Positions 1 through 8,005 of a DNA stretch of 64,000 nt are shown piece after piece. The position numbers were made by a program, and so were the translations under genes. Location: assembly GCA_947253625.1 (NCBI GenBank), contig CAMYAB010000008.1, positions 1 to 64,000 of the forward strand. The letters run 5' to 3'. The stretch comes from an uncultured Porphyromonadaceae bacterium (GTDB taxonomy: Bacteria > Bacteroidota > Bacteroidia > Bacteroidales > Porphyromonadaceae). Numbering within the stretch: the stretch's first letter is position 1; each line of letters starts with the position of its first letter. The notes below the pieces were generated by a model, which saw only the letters and a program-made list of their open reading frames with translations, was not told where the DNA came from and searched no databases.

Positions 1-60
1 CCCCCTTCCCTACGACCCCGCCAGGGGTCGCAAGGCAGATCGGCCAAATTTTTGGGGGAG
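1..60 (-). repeat. Tail of interspersed composite repeat (partial)
   Basis: Read on the minus strand this holds a segment close to CGATCTG followed by GCGACCCCTGGCGGGGTCG. The same order appears at the ends of the repeat copies near 14.4, 14.75 and 26.9 kb. The copy runs off the left edge of the window, so its length is unknown. No 22-base units are visible here. The bases from 61 to 174 hold nothing else I recognise. Confidence 0.55.
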
Positions 61-174
61 ACAAGGCTTATTTTGGCACCTGAATATTGCGATGGCAGCC
101 TCCCACAAAAAAACATAGTTGCTTTTCTTCTTCTTCTGACAAGCTACCGTTTGGTCATCATTGCGGGTGAATCT

Positions 175-202
175 TTTGTCTAGATTATATTGAGTATCTT
201 TG
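175..202 (+). promoter_or_regulatory. Probable promoter of the GH20 gene
   Basis: TATCTTTG at 195-202 fits the Bacteroidetes -7 consensus TAnnTTTG. TTTG at 175-178 is a possible -33 box, but the spacer of 16 bases is shorter than the usual 19-21. The start codon lies about 45 bases downstream. Confidence 0.4.
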
Positions 203-247
203 TGGTAGGATATTTTATTACACATTTATTATCTCATAACAAATAGC

Positions 248-2674
248 ATGAACTTCCTGAAGACATCTACCCTCGTCCTCAGCCTTATGGTTGTGGCACT
301 GACGGGCTGTGCTCAGCATGCCGCTGAGCCGAAGCCGTACAACGAAGGCATCAACGTGGTGCCCCAGCCGGTCGAGCTCCAACAGACCCAAGAGGGCAAG
401 CTCTCCCTTACCAAAAAGACGGTCATCGTCGGTGCCGGTGAGGAACTGCAGAGTATTGCTCGCTTTTTTGCCAACAAACTCAATACCTCTACCGGTCTCG
501 GTATCTCTGTGGCTGAGCAGGCTGAGCCCTCCAAGGAGGTCATTTCGCTGACCCTCGTGGGTACGGACGTGGTGCCACAGGAGGAGGGGTATACTCTGGA
601 TGTGACTCCTGATCGTGGGGTGCAGATCCAGGCGAGCACACCCCGAGGTGCTTTTTGGGCGATGCAGACCCTCATGCAGCTCTTGCCTGCAGAGGTGGAG
701 AGCCCCAAGGTGGTGCCCGGTATGGACTGGAGTCTCCCCTTTGTCTCGATCAAGGACTACCCAAGGTTTGCCTATCGTGGACAGCATATCGATGTGGGTC
801 GTCACTTCATGGATGTGAATGAGATCAAAAAGACCATCGACCTGCTCTCTATGCTGAAGATCAATAAGCTCCACTTTCACCTCGTGGAGGATCAGGGCTG
901 GAGAATCGAGATCAAGAAGTACCCCAAGCTGACCGCAGAGGGTGCCACTCGTGTCGAGGGTGATGGCTCTACGTATGGTCCCTACTTCTATACGCAAGAG
1001 GAGATCAAGGACATTGTGGCGTATGCCGATGAGCGCTATGTAGAGGTGATCCCAGAGATCGAGCTGCCCGGCCACTCCGATGCCGCTGTCACCGCCTATC
1101 CCGAGCTGGGTTGCCACGGTGCTGAGTACCCCTATGAGGTGCGCAATATATGGGGAATCTCTACCGAGATTTACTGCGCCGGCAATGATGAGGTCTTTAC
1201 GTTCCTGAAGGATGTGATCGATGAGGTCCTGCCGCTATTTCACACTGACTACTTCCACATCGGAGGTGATGAGGCGTGGAAGGCCAACTGGAAGGCCTGT
1301 CCTAAGTGCCAAAAGCGCATGAAGGACAACAACCTCAAGAGTGAGGAAGAGCTCCAGAGCTGGTTCATCCACCAGATCGAGGAGTACCTAGTATCCAAGG
1401 GCAAAAAGATGATTGGCTGGGAGGAGATCCTACAAGGTGGTCTGGCTCCATCAGCTATCGTGATGTCTTGGACCGGAGAGGATGGCGGTATCAAGTCTGC
1501 CAATATGGGTCACGATGTGATCATGACCCCCTCCTGGCGAGGAATGTACCTCGATCACTACCAAGGTGACCCCAATGTGGAGCCACTGGCTATCGGAGGC
1601 TATGCCCCTCTGAGCAAGGTCTATGCCTACGACCCGATCCCCGAGGCAATTGATGCCGACAAGCGTCACCATGTACTGGGTGTGCAGGTCAACCTGTGGT
1701 CCGAGTACTTCTACACAGCAGAGCAGTACGAGTATATGTCTCAGCCACGTGTGGCCGCACTCTCCGAGATCGCATGGACCCCGCTGGAGCGCAAGGACTA
1801 TGACGACTTTTTGCGTAGGCTCAACAACCTCCGCGTCCGCTACGACCTACACGACTACATCTACTATATCCCTCAACCTGAGCAGGGAGACAACAAGAGT
1901 ATCGACCATGTGGCGTTTGTAGGGGATTCTGTAGTGATCCCATTCAGCACGGTTGATCCGGTCTACAAGATCATCTATACCACCGATGGCAGTGAACCAA
2001 CCCTCAAGGCGGCCAACGAATACAGCGAGCCCCTTGTATTCAAGGAGGATGCGACCCTGAAGATTCGCTCCGTACTGATCAGTGGCAAGATGAGTCCTGT
2101 ACGTGAGATCAAGGTCCTCAAGCAGGAGTATGCTCCTGCTGTGGCAGAGGAGAGTGACGAGCTGGAGAGTGGTGTCAAGGTCTTGAGAGCGGATCGCAAA
2201 TTCGCAGACTCTGATGAGCTGTTGGCTACTCCCGAGACTGACTTCATGGTCTCCAAGGTGTCCGGTGGATCTGATCTCCAAAACTCCGCAATCGCCGCTA
2301 CCAAGCCCCCTATGTATGTCAAGCAAACTCAGGATCACCTGATGGACAACATCCTGTGGTCCGGCCTGATCTACAGTGGCTATATCAATATCCCGGAGGA
2401 TGGTGTCTACCGCTTTAGCACCACCAACAATCGCCTCTGGATCGATGATCAACTGCTGATCGACAATGAGGGCGCGATCAAGAAATGGCCTACCCGCCAA
2501 GACAAGACTATTGCACTCGCCAAGGGCCTTCACAAGATACAGTGGACCTATATCGTAGAGGTGCACGAGGGCTGGCCAAGTGCCTGGAGTGATGTCCGCA
2601 TACAGTGGGCACGCTTTGACAAGGGTGAGGGCCTCTCCTATGTCCCCGACAGTGCTTTCTTTACGCAGAAGTAA
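248..2674 (+). CDS. Beta-N-acetylhexosaminidase, GH20 lipoprotein with PA14-like C-terminus
   Basis: Predicted exo-enzyme that removes terminal beta-linked GlcNAc or GalNAc from glycans at the cell surface or in the periplasm. The 808-residue product starts with a lipoprotein signal ending in LTGC. A GH20 N-terminal domain is followed by the catalytic barrel. The signature HIGGDE is present, with the catalytic Asp-Glu pair at residues 341-342. A chitobiase-type C-terminal domain (about 560-625) and a PA14-like carbohydrate-binding domain (about 660-800) follow, which fits a long Bacteroidales GH20. The ATG at 248 is chosen because the signal peptide begins there. It stands alone, with a terminator downstream. 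It could act on glycans exposed by the GH18 operon at 15-25 kb, but that link is inferred. The family call is sure; the substrate is not. Confidence 0.95.
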   Translation: MNFLKTSTLVLSLMVVALTGCAQHAAEPKPYNEGINVVPQPVELQQTQEGKLSLTKKTVIVGAGEELQSIARFFANKLNTSTGLGISVAEQAEPSKEVISLTLVGTDVVPQEEGYTLDVTPDRGVQIQASTPRGAFWAMQTLMQLLPAEVESPKVVPGMDWSLPFVSIKDYPRFAYRGQHIDVGRHFMDVNEIKKTIDLLSMLKINKLHFHLVEDQGWRIEIKKYPKLTAEGATRVEGDGSTYGPYFYTQEEIKDIVAYADERYVEVIPEIELPGHSDAAVTAYPELGCHGAEYPYEVRNIWGISTEIYCAGNDEVFTFLKDVIDEVLPLFHTDYFHIGGDEAWKANWKACPKCQKRMKDNNLKSEEELQSWFIHQIEEYLVSKGKKMIGWEEILQGGLAPSAIVMSWTGEDGGIKSANMGHDVIMTPSWRGMYLDHYQGDPNVEPLAIGGYAPLSKVYAYDPIPEAIDADKRHHVLGVQVNLWSEYFYTAEQYEYMSQPRVAALSEIAWTPLERKDYDDFLRRLNNLRVRYDLHDYIYYIPQPEQGDNKSIDHVAFVGDSVVIPFSTVDPVYKIIYTTDGSEPTLKAANEYSEPLVFKEDATLKIRSVLISGKMSPVREIKVLKQEYAPAVAEESDELESGVKVLRADRKFADSDELLATPETDFMVSKVSGGSDLQNSAIAATKPPMYVKQTQDHLMDNILWSGLIYSGYINIPEDGVYRFSTTNNRLWIDDQLLIDNEGAIKKWPTRQDKTIALAKGLHKIQWTYIVEVHEGWPSAWSDVRIQWARFDKGEGLSYVPDSAFFTQK

Positions 2675-2718
2675 CCGGTGTAGATACTAGGCGACTGCTC
2701 GCCTAGGCACAAAATATT

Positions 2719-2765
2719 GAGCACCTCCGAGGAAGACAAGGTCTCCCTCGGGGGTGCTTGCTTTT
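2719..2765 (+). terminator. Rho-independent terminator after GH20 gene
   Basis: A long hairpin with arms close to GAGCACCTCCGAGG and CCTCGGGGGTGCTT is followed by a short T run, 45 bases after the stop codon. Confidence 0.7.
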
Positions 2766-2814
2766 ACCGGATCCGGGCTGAGATCGTCGGGGGGCACCCG
2801 TGTTGAGAGGAAAG

Positions 2815-2845
2815 TTGGTGGAGAAGAAAAAATTGCGTACCTTTG
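2815..2845 (+). promoter_or_regulatory. Promoter of tRNA-Pro
   Basis: TTGG at 2815-2818, a 19-base spacer, and TACCTTTG at 2838-2845 match the Bacteroidetes sigma-ABfr promoter pattern. The tRNA begins 40 bases downstream. Confidence 0.75.
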
Positions 2846-2885
2846 CACCACGTTAGGCGTAAGTAATGATGCCAAACGATACGCT

Positions 2886-2960
2886 CGGGGTGTAGCGCAG
2901 TCCGGTTAGCGCACCTGCTTTGGGAGCAGGGGGTCCCAGGTTCGAATCCTGGTACCCCGA
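2886..2960 (+). tRNA. tRNA-Pro (anticodon TGG)
   Basis: Full cloverleaf of 75 nt. The acceptor CGGGGTG pairs with TACCCCG, the discriminator is A, the anticodon loop is TTTGGGA and the T-arm contains GGTTCGAATCC. CCA is not encoded. Confidence 0.96.
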
Positions 2961-2967
2961 CGAAAAT

Positions 2968-3026
2968 GACAAATGGCTGACGATAGCAGAGCTTATAGAG
3001 GTGCTATCACAGCCATTTGTCTTTTA
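2968..3026 (+). terminator. Terminator after tRNA-Pro
   Basis: Outer arms ACAAATGGCTG (2969-2979) and CAGCCATTTGT (3010-3020) enclose an inner GATAGCA/TGCTATC stem, followed by CTTTTATTT. Confidence 0.7.
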
Positions 3027-3081
3027 TTTGCCGGTCTGCATGGGGGTGTGGAGGGTCTCCTTGGTGAAATGGAGAGTGGTG

Positions 3082-3113
3082 TTTGGTTGGGACGACTATT
3101 TTTTGTACCTTTG
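3082..3113 (+). promoter_or_regulatory. Promoter of tRNA-Leu
   Basis: TTTG at 3082-3085, 20 bases, then TACCTTTG at 3106-3113. The tRNA starts 28 bases further on. Confidence 0.75.
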
Positions 3114-3141
3114 CGGTGCATCTCCCGAGATGGGATGAATC

Positions 3142-3224
3142 GCGACTGTGGCGTAATTGGTAGCCGCGCTAGACTTAGGATCTAGTGGTTAATAGCCGTA
3201 AGGGTTCGAGTCCCTTCAGTCGCA
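3142..3224 (+). tRNA. tRNA-Leu (anticodon TAG)
   Basis: A class II tRNA of 83 nt. The acceptor GCGACTG pairs with CAGTCGC, the anticodon loop is CTTAGGA, there is a long variable arm, and the T-loop is GGTTCGAGTCC. Confidence 0.95.
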
Positions 3225-3264
3225 CACACGTTTTGTGTTCATAGATTGTAAGTTTTTGGTTTTT

Positions 3265-3310
3265 GGCGCTCTAAGTCTCAGATTAGTTGACTTAGGGCGT
3301 ATTTTTTTTT
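3265..3310 (+). terminator. Terminator after tRNA-Leu
   Basis: Arms near GCGCTCTAAGTC and GACTTAGGGCGT are followed by a run of nine T residues. Confidence 0.75.
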
Positions 3311-3378
3311 GTGCCAATCGCAAGGCTTTTTCCCTGCTGCAAGGGCACCTACTTTTGGAGCTGAGTGCTAAAAGCTCA

Positions 3379-3414
3379 GGCAGGAGTGGCGATCGTTTGG
3401 TCATCACTCCTGCC
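3379..3414 (-). terminator. Likely terminator of metK
   Basis: GGCAGGAGTG (3379-3388) and CACTCCTGCC (3405-3414) form a 10-bp stem just beyond the metK stop codon. On the minus strand it is followed by only a short T-rich stretch, so termination is probable but not ideal. Confidence 0.5.
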
Positions 3415-3445
3415 CGGTCTTTATTCGTCGGATAGGGAAAGTCCC

Positions 3446-4747
3446 TTATAGGCCAAAGTAGGATCGTATGCGGTCCACCAAGGTCAATTCCTCCCAGGTG
3501 AATAGATCAACATTCAGCGTGATCGGATCAATGTATCTATCGGAGAAGTGCTTTTGTAGCGTCCTTGGGGTGCGTCCCATGTGACCGTAGGCTGAGGTCT
3601 CTTGGTAGATAGGGTTTTTCAGTCTGAGGGAGCTGATGATGTTGTAGGGAGTGAGGCTGTAGATCTCGGATATGGCCTTGGCGATTTCGCTATCGCTGAG
3701 GGGGATATTGCTTCGTCCGTAGGTGTTGACGAATACACTTACAGGCTCGGCAACACCGATGGCGTAGGCCACCTGGATCAAGAGCTCATCGGCCACGCCT
3801 GCTGCTACCATATTTTTGGCGACATAGCGTGCGGCGTATGCGGCGGATCGATCTACTTTGCTCGGATCCTTGCCACTGAATGCCCCGCCACCGTGGCTGG
3901 CACGTCCTCCGTAGGTGTCGACGATGATTTTGCGACCGGTTAGACCAGTGTCGCCGGCTGGCCCGCCGATCACAAATTTCCCGGTGGGGTTGGTCAGCAA
4001 CATCGGAGTTGTATCAAAAAGGGCTTGTACCTCCGGCGAGTATTTTTCGATTGCCCTTGGTAGGACAATCTCTTGGAGGTCTCGGTGTATTTTTTCTTGC
4101 ATCATCCGATCTGCTTCGTCCTGTGAGCGTCCATTGGTTGGTCGGACAAAGTCGTCGTGCTGTACGCTCAGCACGATGGTGTGTACCCGCTTTGGGGTCC
4201 GGTCTGCATTGTACTCCAGGGTCACTTGGCTCTTGGCATCCGGTCGGAGGTAGGGCATCAGCTCCGGCTCCTCTTTCCGGATCTGGGAGATGACTTGGAG
4301 TAGTGTGTGCGACAGCTCTACGGGCAGTGGCATGTAGTTGTCGCTCTCTGCTGTGGCGTAACCAAACATCATGCCTTGGTCTCCGGCACCTTGTTCGCGT
4401 GCCTCTTTGCGCACCACACCGCGATTGATATCCGGGCTTTGCTCGTGGATGGCGGACAGGACACCGCACGACTGTGCGTCAAATAAGTATTCACTTTTGT
4501 TGTAGCCGATGTCCTGGATCACCTGTCGTGCCACGTCCGGTATGTCCACGTATGCCGTGGAGTTTACTTCACCTGCCACGACCACTTGTCCGGTGGTTAC
4601 GAGTGTCTCACAGGCTACTTTTGCCTCCGGGTCTTGTGCCAAAAAGTGATCTAGGATCGCATCTGATATCTGATCAGCCACCTTGTCCGGATGCCCATCG
4701 CTTACGGACTCAGAGGTAAAGAGATAGCTCTTGTCGTAGGTATTCAT
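3446..4747 (-). CDS. metK: S-adenosylmethionine synthase
   Basis: Cytosolic enzyme that makes S-adenosylmethionine from methionine and ATP. The 433-residue product has the family hallmarks: GHPDKVADQISDAILD near the N-terminus, the GAGDQGMMFGYA hexapeptide region, and GGGAFSGKDPSKVDRS, the phosphate-binding signature. It is longer than the E. coli enzyme (about 384 residues), as I recall is usual in Bacteroidales. The ATG at 4747 places the first helix and the HPDK motif at the expected distance. The gene is transcribed alone. Its best promoter lies about 260 bases upstream, leaving an unusually long leader (described separately). Identification is secure. Confidence 0.98.
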   Translation of the reverse strand: MNTYDKSYLFTSESVSDGHPDKVADQISDAILDHFLAQDPEAKVACETLVTTGQVVVAGEVNSTAYVDIPDVARQVIQDIGYNKSEYLFDAQSCGVLSAIHEQSPDINRGVVRKEAREQGAGDQGMMFGYATAESDNYMPLPVELSHTLLQVISQIRKEEPELMPYLRPDAKSQVTLEYNADRTPKRVHTIVLSVQHDDFVRPTNGRSQDEADRMMQEKIHRDLQEIVLPRAIEKYSPEVQALFDTTPMLLTNPTGKFVIGGPAGDTGLTGRKIIVDTYGGRASHGGGAFSGKDPSKVDRSAAYAARYVAKNMVAAGVADELLIQVAYAIGVAEPVSVFVNTYGRSNIPLSDSEIAKAISEIYSLTPYNIISSLRLKNPIYQETSAYGHMGRTPRTLQKHFSDRYIDPITLNVDLFTWEELTLVDRIRSYFGL

Positions 4748-5002
4748 GGTTCAAAAAAAATGGTTTGTACCACCTTGGCTCGACGTCATGAGTGTGCAAA
4801 AAAAACACCACTCATAGGACGCAATACGTGCCTTGAGCAGTGACTGTCGAATGTTGAATCAAATGTAGCCTCCTTGTTTCCCCTATCCGCCAAGCGATGT
4901 GTGGATCTGAGTGGGGAGGCGCAGTTTTAGCATTCTTTTTTGTCGTGGTTGCAAGCGGGCACAAATCTATCCACGTCACCTTGGTGGGAGGTTGGTTTGT
5001 AT
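4748..5002 (-). promoter_or_regulatory. Long 5' leader of metK
   Basis: If transcription starts near 5003, the metK mRNA has a leader of about 255 nt. A second -7-like box, TACATTTG at 4860-4867 on the minus strand, would give a leader of about 105 nt; its best upstream TTGG is 22 bases away. I could not fold the leader into a SAM riboswitch class I know. No ORF here looks real. Confidence 0.4.
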
Positions 5003-5009
5003 GTTACTG

Positions 5010-5040
5010 CAAAGGTAACTATATTTCTTTGGCTTGCAAA
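5010..5040 (-). promoter_or_regulatory. Promoter of metK
   Basis: On the minus strand TTTG (5037-5040), 19 bases, TACCTTTG (5010-5017) is a very good Bacteroidetes promoter. Confidence 0.7.
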
Positions 5041-5116
5041 ACGTGTCTCTTTTTTATACGGCCCACAGTAGTTGCCACGATCCGCATAATGGGTCTTTTT
5101 TTCCCCCTATACTCCA

Positions 5117-5150
5117 CAAAAAAAGCTCACCGGATAGTGAGCTTTTTTTG
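5117..5150 (-). terminator. Terminator of the C69 dipeptidase gene
   Basis: AAAAAAAGCTCAC and GTGAGCTTTTTTT flank a short loop, 20 bases beyond the stop codon of the gene at 5170-6609. The flanking A and T runs make it potentially bidirectional. Confidence 0.75.
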
Positions 5151-5169
5151 TGTATACGGGTGACGAAGA

Positions 5170-6609
5170 TCATGCACCGTGAAAGAGATACTCTTGCTCC
5201 GTGTCGATTGTCAGTTGTGTAAAAAGGTCCTCGATGAGTTGGTCGGTCACCTCGAGTGCATGCTGGAGCACATCGTCCGAAAACTCCTGCAACACTCGAT
5301 CGGCGGCGAAGTGTTGGTCGTCGCAGAGTTGTAGGTAGAGTCGTTCCATCTCCCTTTGCCGTTGGTCGATTTCCGCTTCCAGTTTTGCGTAGCGCTTTTG
5401 GATGATCGGGGCATACTTGTTGTAGTTGATCATGCCGAGTGCCTGCACCTTCCTAAACTTCCAGTATGCCGAGTCGTTTGCCGAGTGGCTGCCACCCTTT
5501 TGGTAGGCTTCGGGCACGCTTTTGATTCCCTGATACATGGGCAAAAAGACACCTAGTGCGGCCATCCCAAAGCAGAAATAGTTCACGCAACCGATAGCCA
5601 TCGGTAGCTCGGGGCGTACATTGAGGATGTGAGTCTGTGTGGTACGAAATATGGATACCGGTCGATAGGGCTCGTGTGGATTGCTGTGGAGATAGGGGTC
5701 GTGCTCCGTGCCGTTGTAGTGAAAGCGAAAGAGACGACGCATCATAGGGAGATCGATCTTTGCTTCGGCTTGGGCAAATACGGGGAAGTCATTTTTGGTG
5801 ACTACTTGCTTGGTATGGGGGTTGAGGATTCCCTGCAAGCCCCATACTCGTGGGTAGTTGTAGGTAGTGTCCAGCTTTTCGTCACGGATGTATGCCTTGT
5901 GAAAGTCAAAGTCACCCGTCGTCGGATCCCATAGTCCGTGTTGCTTGGCAAAGTCCATTAGGTCTTCCGAGCCCAGGTAGTTCTCCTTGTCCTTGGGGTC
6001 GTACTGCCGGTATCGGCTTTGGTTGCCCGTGACGAAGTAGCTGTCCTCCGGCAGTCGGCAGGCGAGCCAGCGGTGTCCGGAGGCCGTCTCCAGATACCAC
6101 ACCTCATCCTCATCCACAAATCCTACGCCAAATCCCTCGGACACCCCATACTCACCGATCAGTTGTCCCAGACGCTCCACCCCCTCACGTGCAGAGGAGA
6201 TAAAGGGCAGGACGATGTTGAAGACACTGTTTTCGGCGATACGGTCGGGCTCCATCGGGTCTGCTTGGAGTGCTTGTGCGTTACTGAATATACTCTCTGT
6301 GGCACTCATTCCCACCCCTTGGGTATTAAATCCTGCGCTACCCCATGTGCCGGGCATGCTGTGTGGTGCCAGGGCAAAGTAGCCATGTGCCTGCTCGGGC
6401 AGAGGACAGCCAAAGTGGCTGTCGATGGCTCGGAAAGTATTGCCGGGAAAGGTGCCGGCTCGGTGGATCTCTATGTTTTTGGCCTCGAGCGATGTCCAGT
6501 CTTCCGACCGTGCGACGAAGCGGGAGCCATCGGCACTCATCTCGCTACCGACGAGTATGGTGGTGCACTCAGAGTTGGGACGTGTGGGGAGTTGTTTTTT
6601 CTGTGTCAT
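5170..6609 (-). CDS. C69-family dipeptidase (PepD-like)
   Basis: Predicted N-terminal-nucleophile peptidase that splits dipeptides. The 479-residue protein has the C69 start motif ECTTILVG, with Cys15 as the likely nucleophile, followed by DGSRFVARSEDW. In family members that are processed, Cys becomes the N-terminus after loss of a short propeptide; here 14 residues precede it. There is no hydrophobic signal sequence, so the enzyme should be cytosolic, unlike the secreted C69 enzymes common in Bacteroidales. It is similar in layout to dipeptidase A of lactobacilli. The gene is monocistronic, with a terminator at 5117-5150. A small hairpin (GAGACCT/AGGTCTC, 6632-6653) lies just upstream of its start. 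The family call is firm; the physiological peptide substrate is unknown. Confidence 0.88.
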   Translation of the reverse strand: MTQKKQLPTRPNSECTTILVGSEMSADGSRFVARSEDWTSLEAKNIEIHRAGTFPGNTFRAIDSHFGCPLPEQAHGYFALAPHSMPGTWGSAGFNTQGVGMSATESIFSNAQALQADPMEPDRIAENSVFNIVLPFISSAREGVERLGQLIGEYGVSEGFGVGFVDEDEVWYLETASGHRWLACRLPEDSYFVTGNQSRYRQYDPKDKENYLGSEDLMDFAKQHGLWDPTTGDFDFHKAYIRDEKLDTTYNYPRVWGLQGILNPHTKQVVTKNDFPVFAQAEAKIDLPMMRRLFRFHYNGTEHDPYLHSNPHEPYRPVSIFRTTQTHILNVRPELPMAIGCVNYFCFGMAALGVFLPMYQGIKSVPEAYQKGGSHSANDSAYWKFRKVQALGMINYNKYAPIIQKRYAKLEAEIDQRQREMERLYLQLCDDQHFAADRVLQEFSDDVLQHALEVTDQLIEDLFTQLTIDTEQEYLFHGA

Positions 6610-6732
6610 GATTGATACCTGTTGCTTTATGGAGACCTCTTGAGAAAGGTCTCTCTTTGTGGATAAGCATTACTTTTTCTGACCCAAGGTACCCAAAAAG
6701 TACCAAAAGGGGGATAGATAAAAGTAGGTAAT

Positions 6733-7494
6733 TTGGATGATTGGGATCCAAAGGCAAAGGCGGTGCGACCTAATATTAGTACTTGCCAAGGTCTTAATTC
6801 CAATGATGTCAACTACCACTTGCAACTCATGATGGCTGAAGCTCAGAGCCTATTTAGAGAGTACGAGTACAATGACAAATTCCCATTGATGGTAGAGTTG
6901 AAGTGTGACTTAAAAGATCGATTCATAGAAAAAGGACTTGGACTTACTAGAAAGGCTGATCGATTCTCTAGAAAAAACACCTTATACGATGTGAGAACAC
7001 TATATACAGAATATGTCAACTTCTTGAAAACAAAAAGACATATAAAGGACTCTTCCTACGAAAGATACCTTTCCATGTATAATGACATCATCAGAGCTTT
7101 CCCAACAAATAGTGCTTTGGACTTCAAAAAAGGAGACATTGACAAGTTTATTGAACAACTGTCGAACGAAGGGTTGAAACCATCAACCATCAAGCACCGA
7201 GTTTCCATGTTAAAATCTTTTCTGAAATGGATGAAAGAACACCGGGATTTGAGGTTGCCGGATAATGTCATGGTTTACGAAACACTTGTTCAAACTCTTG
7301 CGAGACCTGTGATCTATTTAGAGCGTGACGAGATTGAACGATTTGAAAAACTAGAGGTGCAAGGAAATCAAGAACTTGTGAAATATGTTTTTTTGCTTTG
7401 CTGTTATACAGGATTGAGAATCTCCGATGCCTGCAATCTACGCTGGACAAACATTAGAGAGAACTCTATAATTCTGGTTACAAAAAAAGAATGA
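6733..7494 (+). pseudogene. Tyrosine recombinase/integrase, N-terminal part (frame broken)
   Basis: First part of a Bacteroidetes-type phage/transposon integrase, 253 residues from a TTG. The end of an arm-binding domain (DDWDPKAKAV), a SAM-like core-binding domain (about 85-180) and the start of the catalytic domain are visible. The first catalytic Arg is in CCYTGLRISDACNLRW (Arg229). The frame is closed upstream by TAG at 6715, although the residues after that stop (IKVGN) still resemble integrase, so the 5' end has probably been lost or mutated. The frame ends at TGA just after an A7 run (7482-7488). The remaining catalytic residues are in the next ORF in the -1 frame. This marks the left side of the AT-rich island. 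Confidence 0.8.
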
Positions 7495-7928
7495 AACCGG
7501 TGGAGATCGAGCTTAACAAAGGGGCTAGAAAAGTGTTGGACTACTTCAAAAGCATCAGAAAACCAGAAACAGAGGACTACGTGTTGCCAGATTTCAAAGG
7601 TGATACCAAAACTCTAGTAACTAGAATGAGAAATCATCTCAACACACTGGCAAAAAAGGCAGAAATCACAAGTGTTGTGAACATGCCTGTTTACAATAAG
7701 GGAAAATCCGCAACATACAAGGAGTATGAAAAATGGCAAGTTATAACCACTCACATGGGTAGAAAAACCTTTATCGTACAAGCCCTGTCTGCCGGAATAC
7801 CCGCGGTAGTAGTAATGAGTTGGACTGGACACGCAAGTCTTGACTCTATGAAACCATACATAAACATTACAAGAGAAAGTAGCAGAAAAGGCATGGAACG
7901 TTTAGACGACTCTCTGTTTTCAAGATAG
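7491..7928 (+). pseudogene. Tyrosine recombinase/integrase, C-terminal catalytic part
   Basis: Continuation of the integrase in the -1 frame, 145 residues. It holds His88 and Arg91 (THMGRKTF), His114 (WTGHAS) and the nucleophile Tyr123 (KPYINI), so neither half alone has a full active site. The ATG at 7491 overlaps the upstream TGA as ATGA. A -1 slip on A AAA AAA at 7482-7488 would join the halves into a protein of about 400 residues, the usual length. Alternatives are a plain frameshift mutation, a sequencing error in the homopolymer, or programmed frameshifting; I cannot tell these apart from sequence. Confidence 0.78.
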
Positions 7929-8005
7929 AGCCTTGGCACAACTTTCCTAAGTGTAGCAAGCTCAATCGTAAAACTGCACTCGCTTAAATGGCAAGAGGAG
8001 ATAGC

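Noticed and set aside
218..1117. 299-codon ORF opposite the GH20 gene
   Set aside because: It lies wholly antisense to a gene with clear domains and has no recognisable motif; its openness follows from the codon use of the GH20 gene.
4748..5002. SAM-I or SAM-II riboswitch before metK
   Set aside because: I could not place the conserved cores or helices of either class. A covariance-model search would decide; until then only a long leader is claimed.
6671..6702. Insertion-sequence end (TACTTTTT...AAAAAGTA)
   Set aside because: The inverted repeat is short and A/T-simple, and no transposase is adjacent. It resembles a common intergenic string and not an IS terminus.
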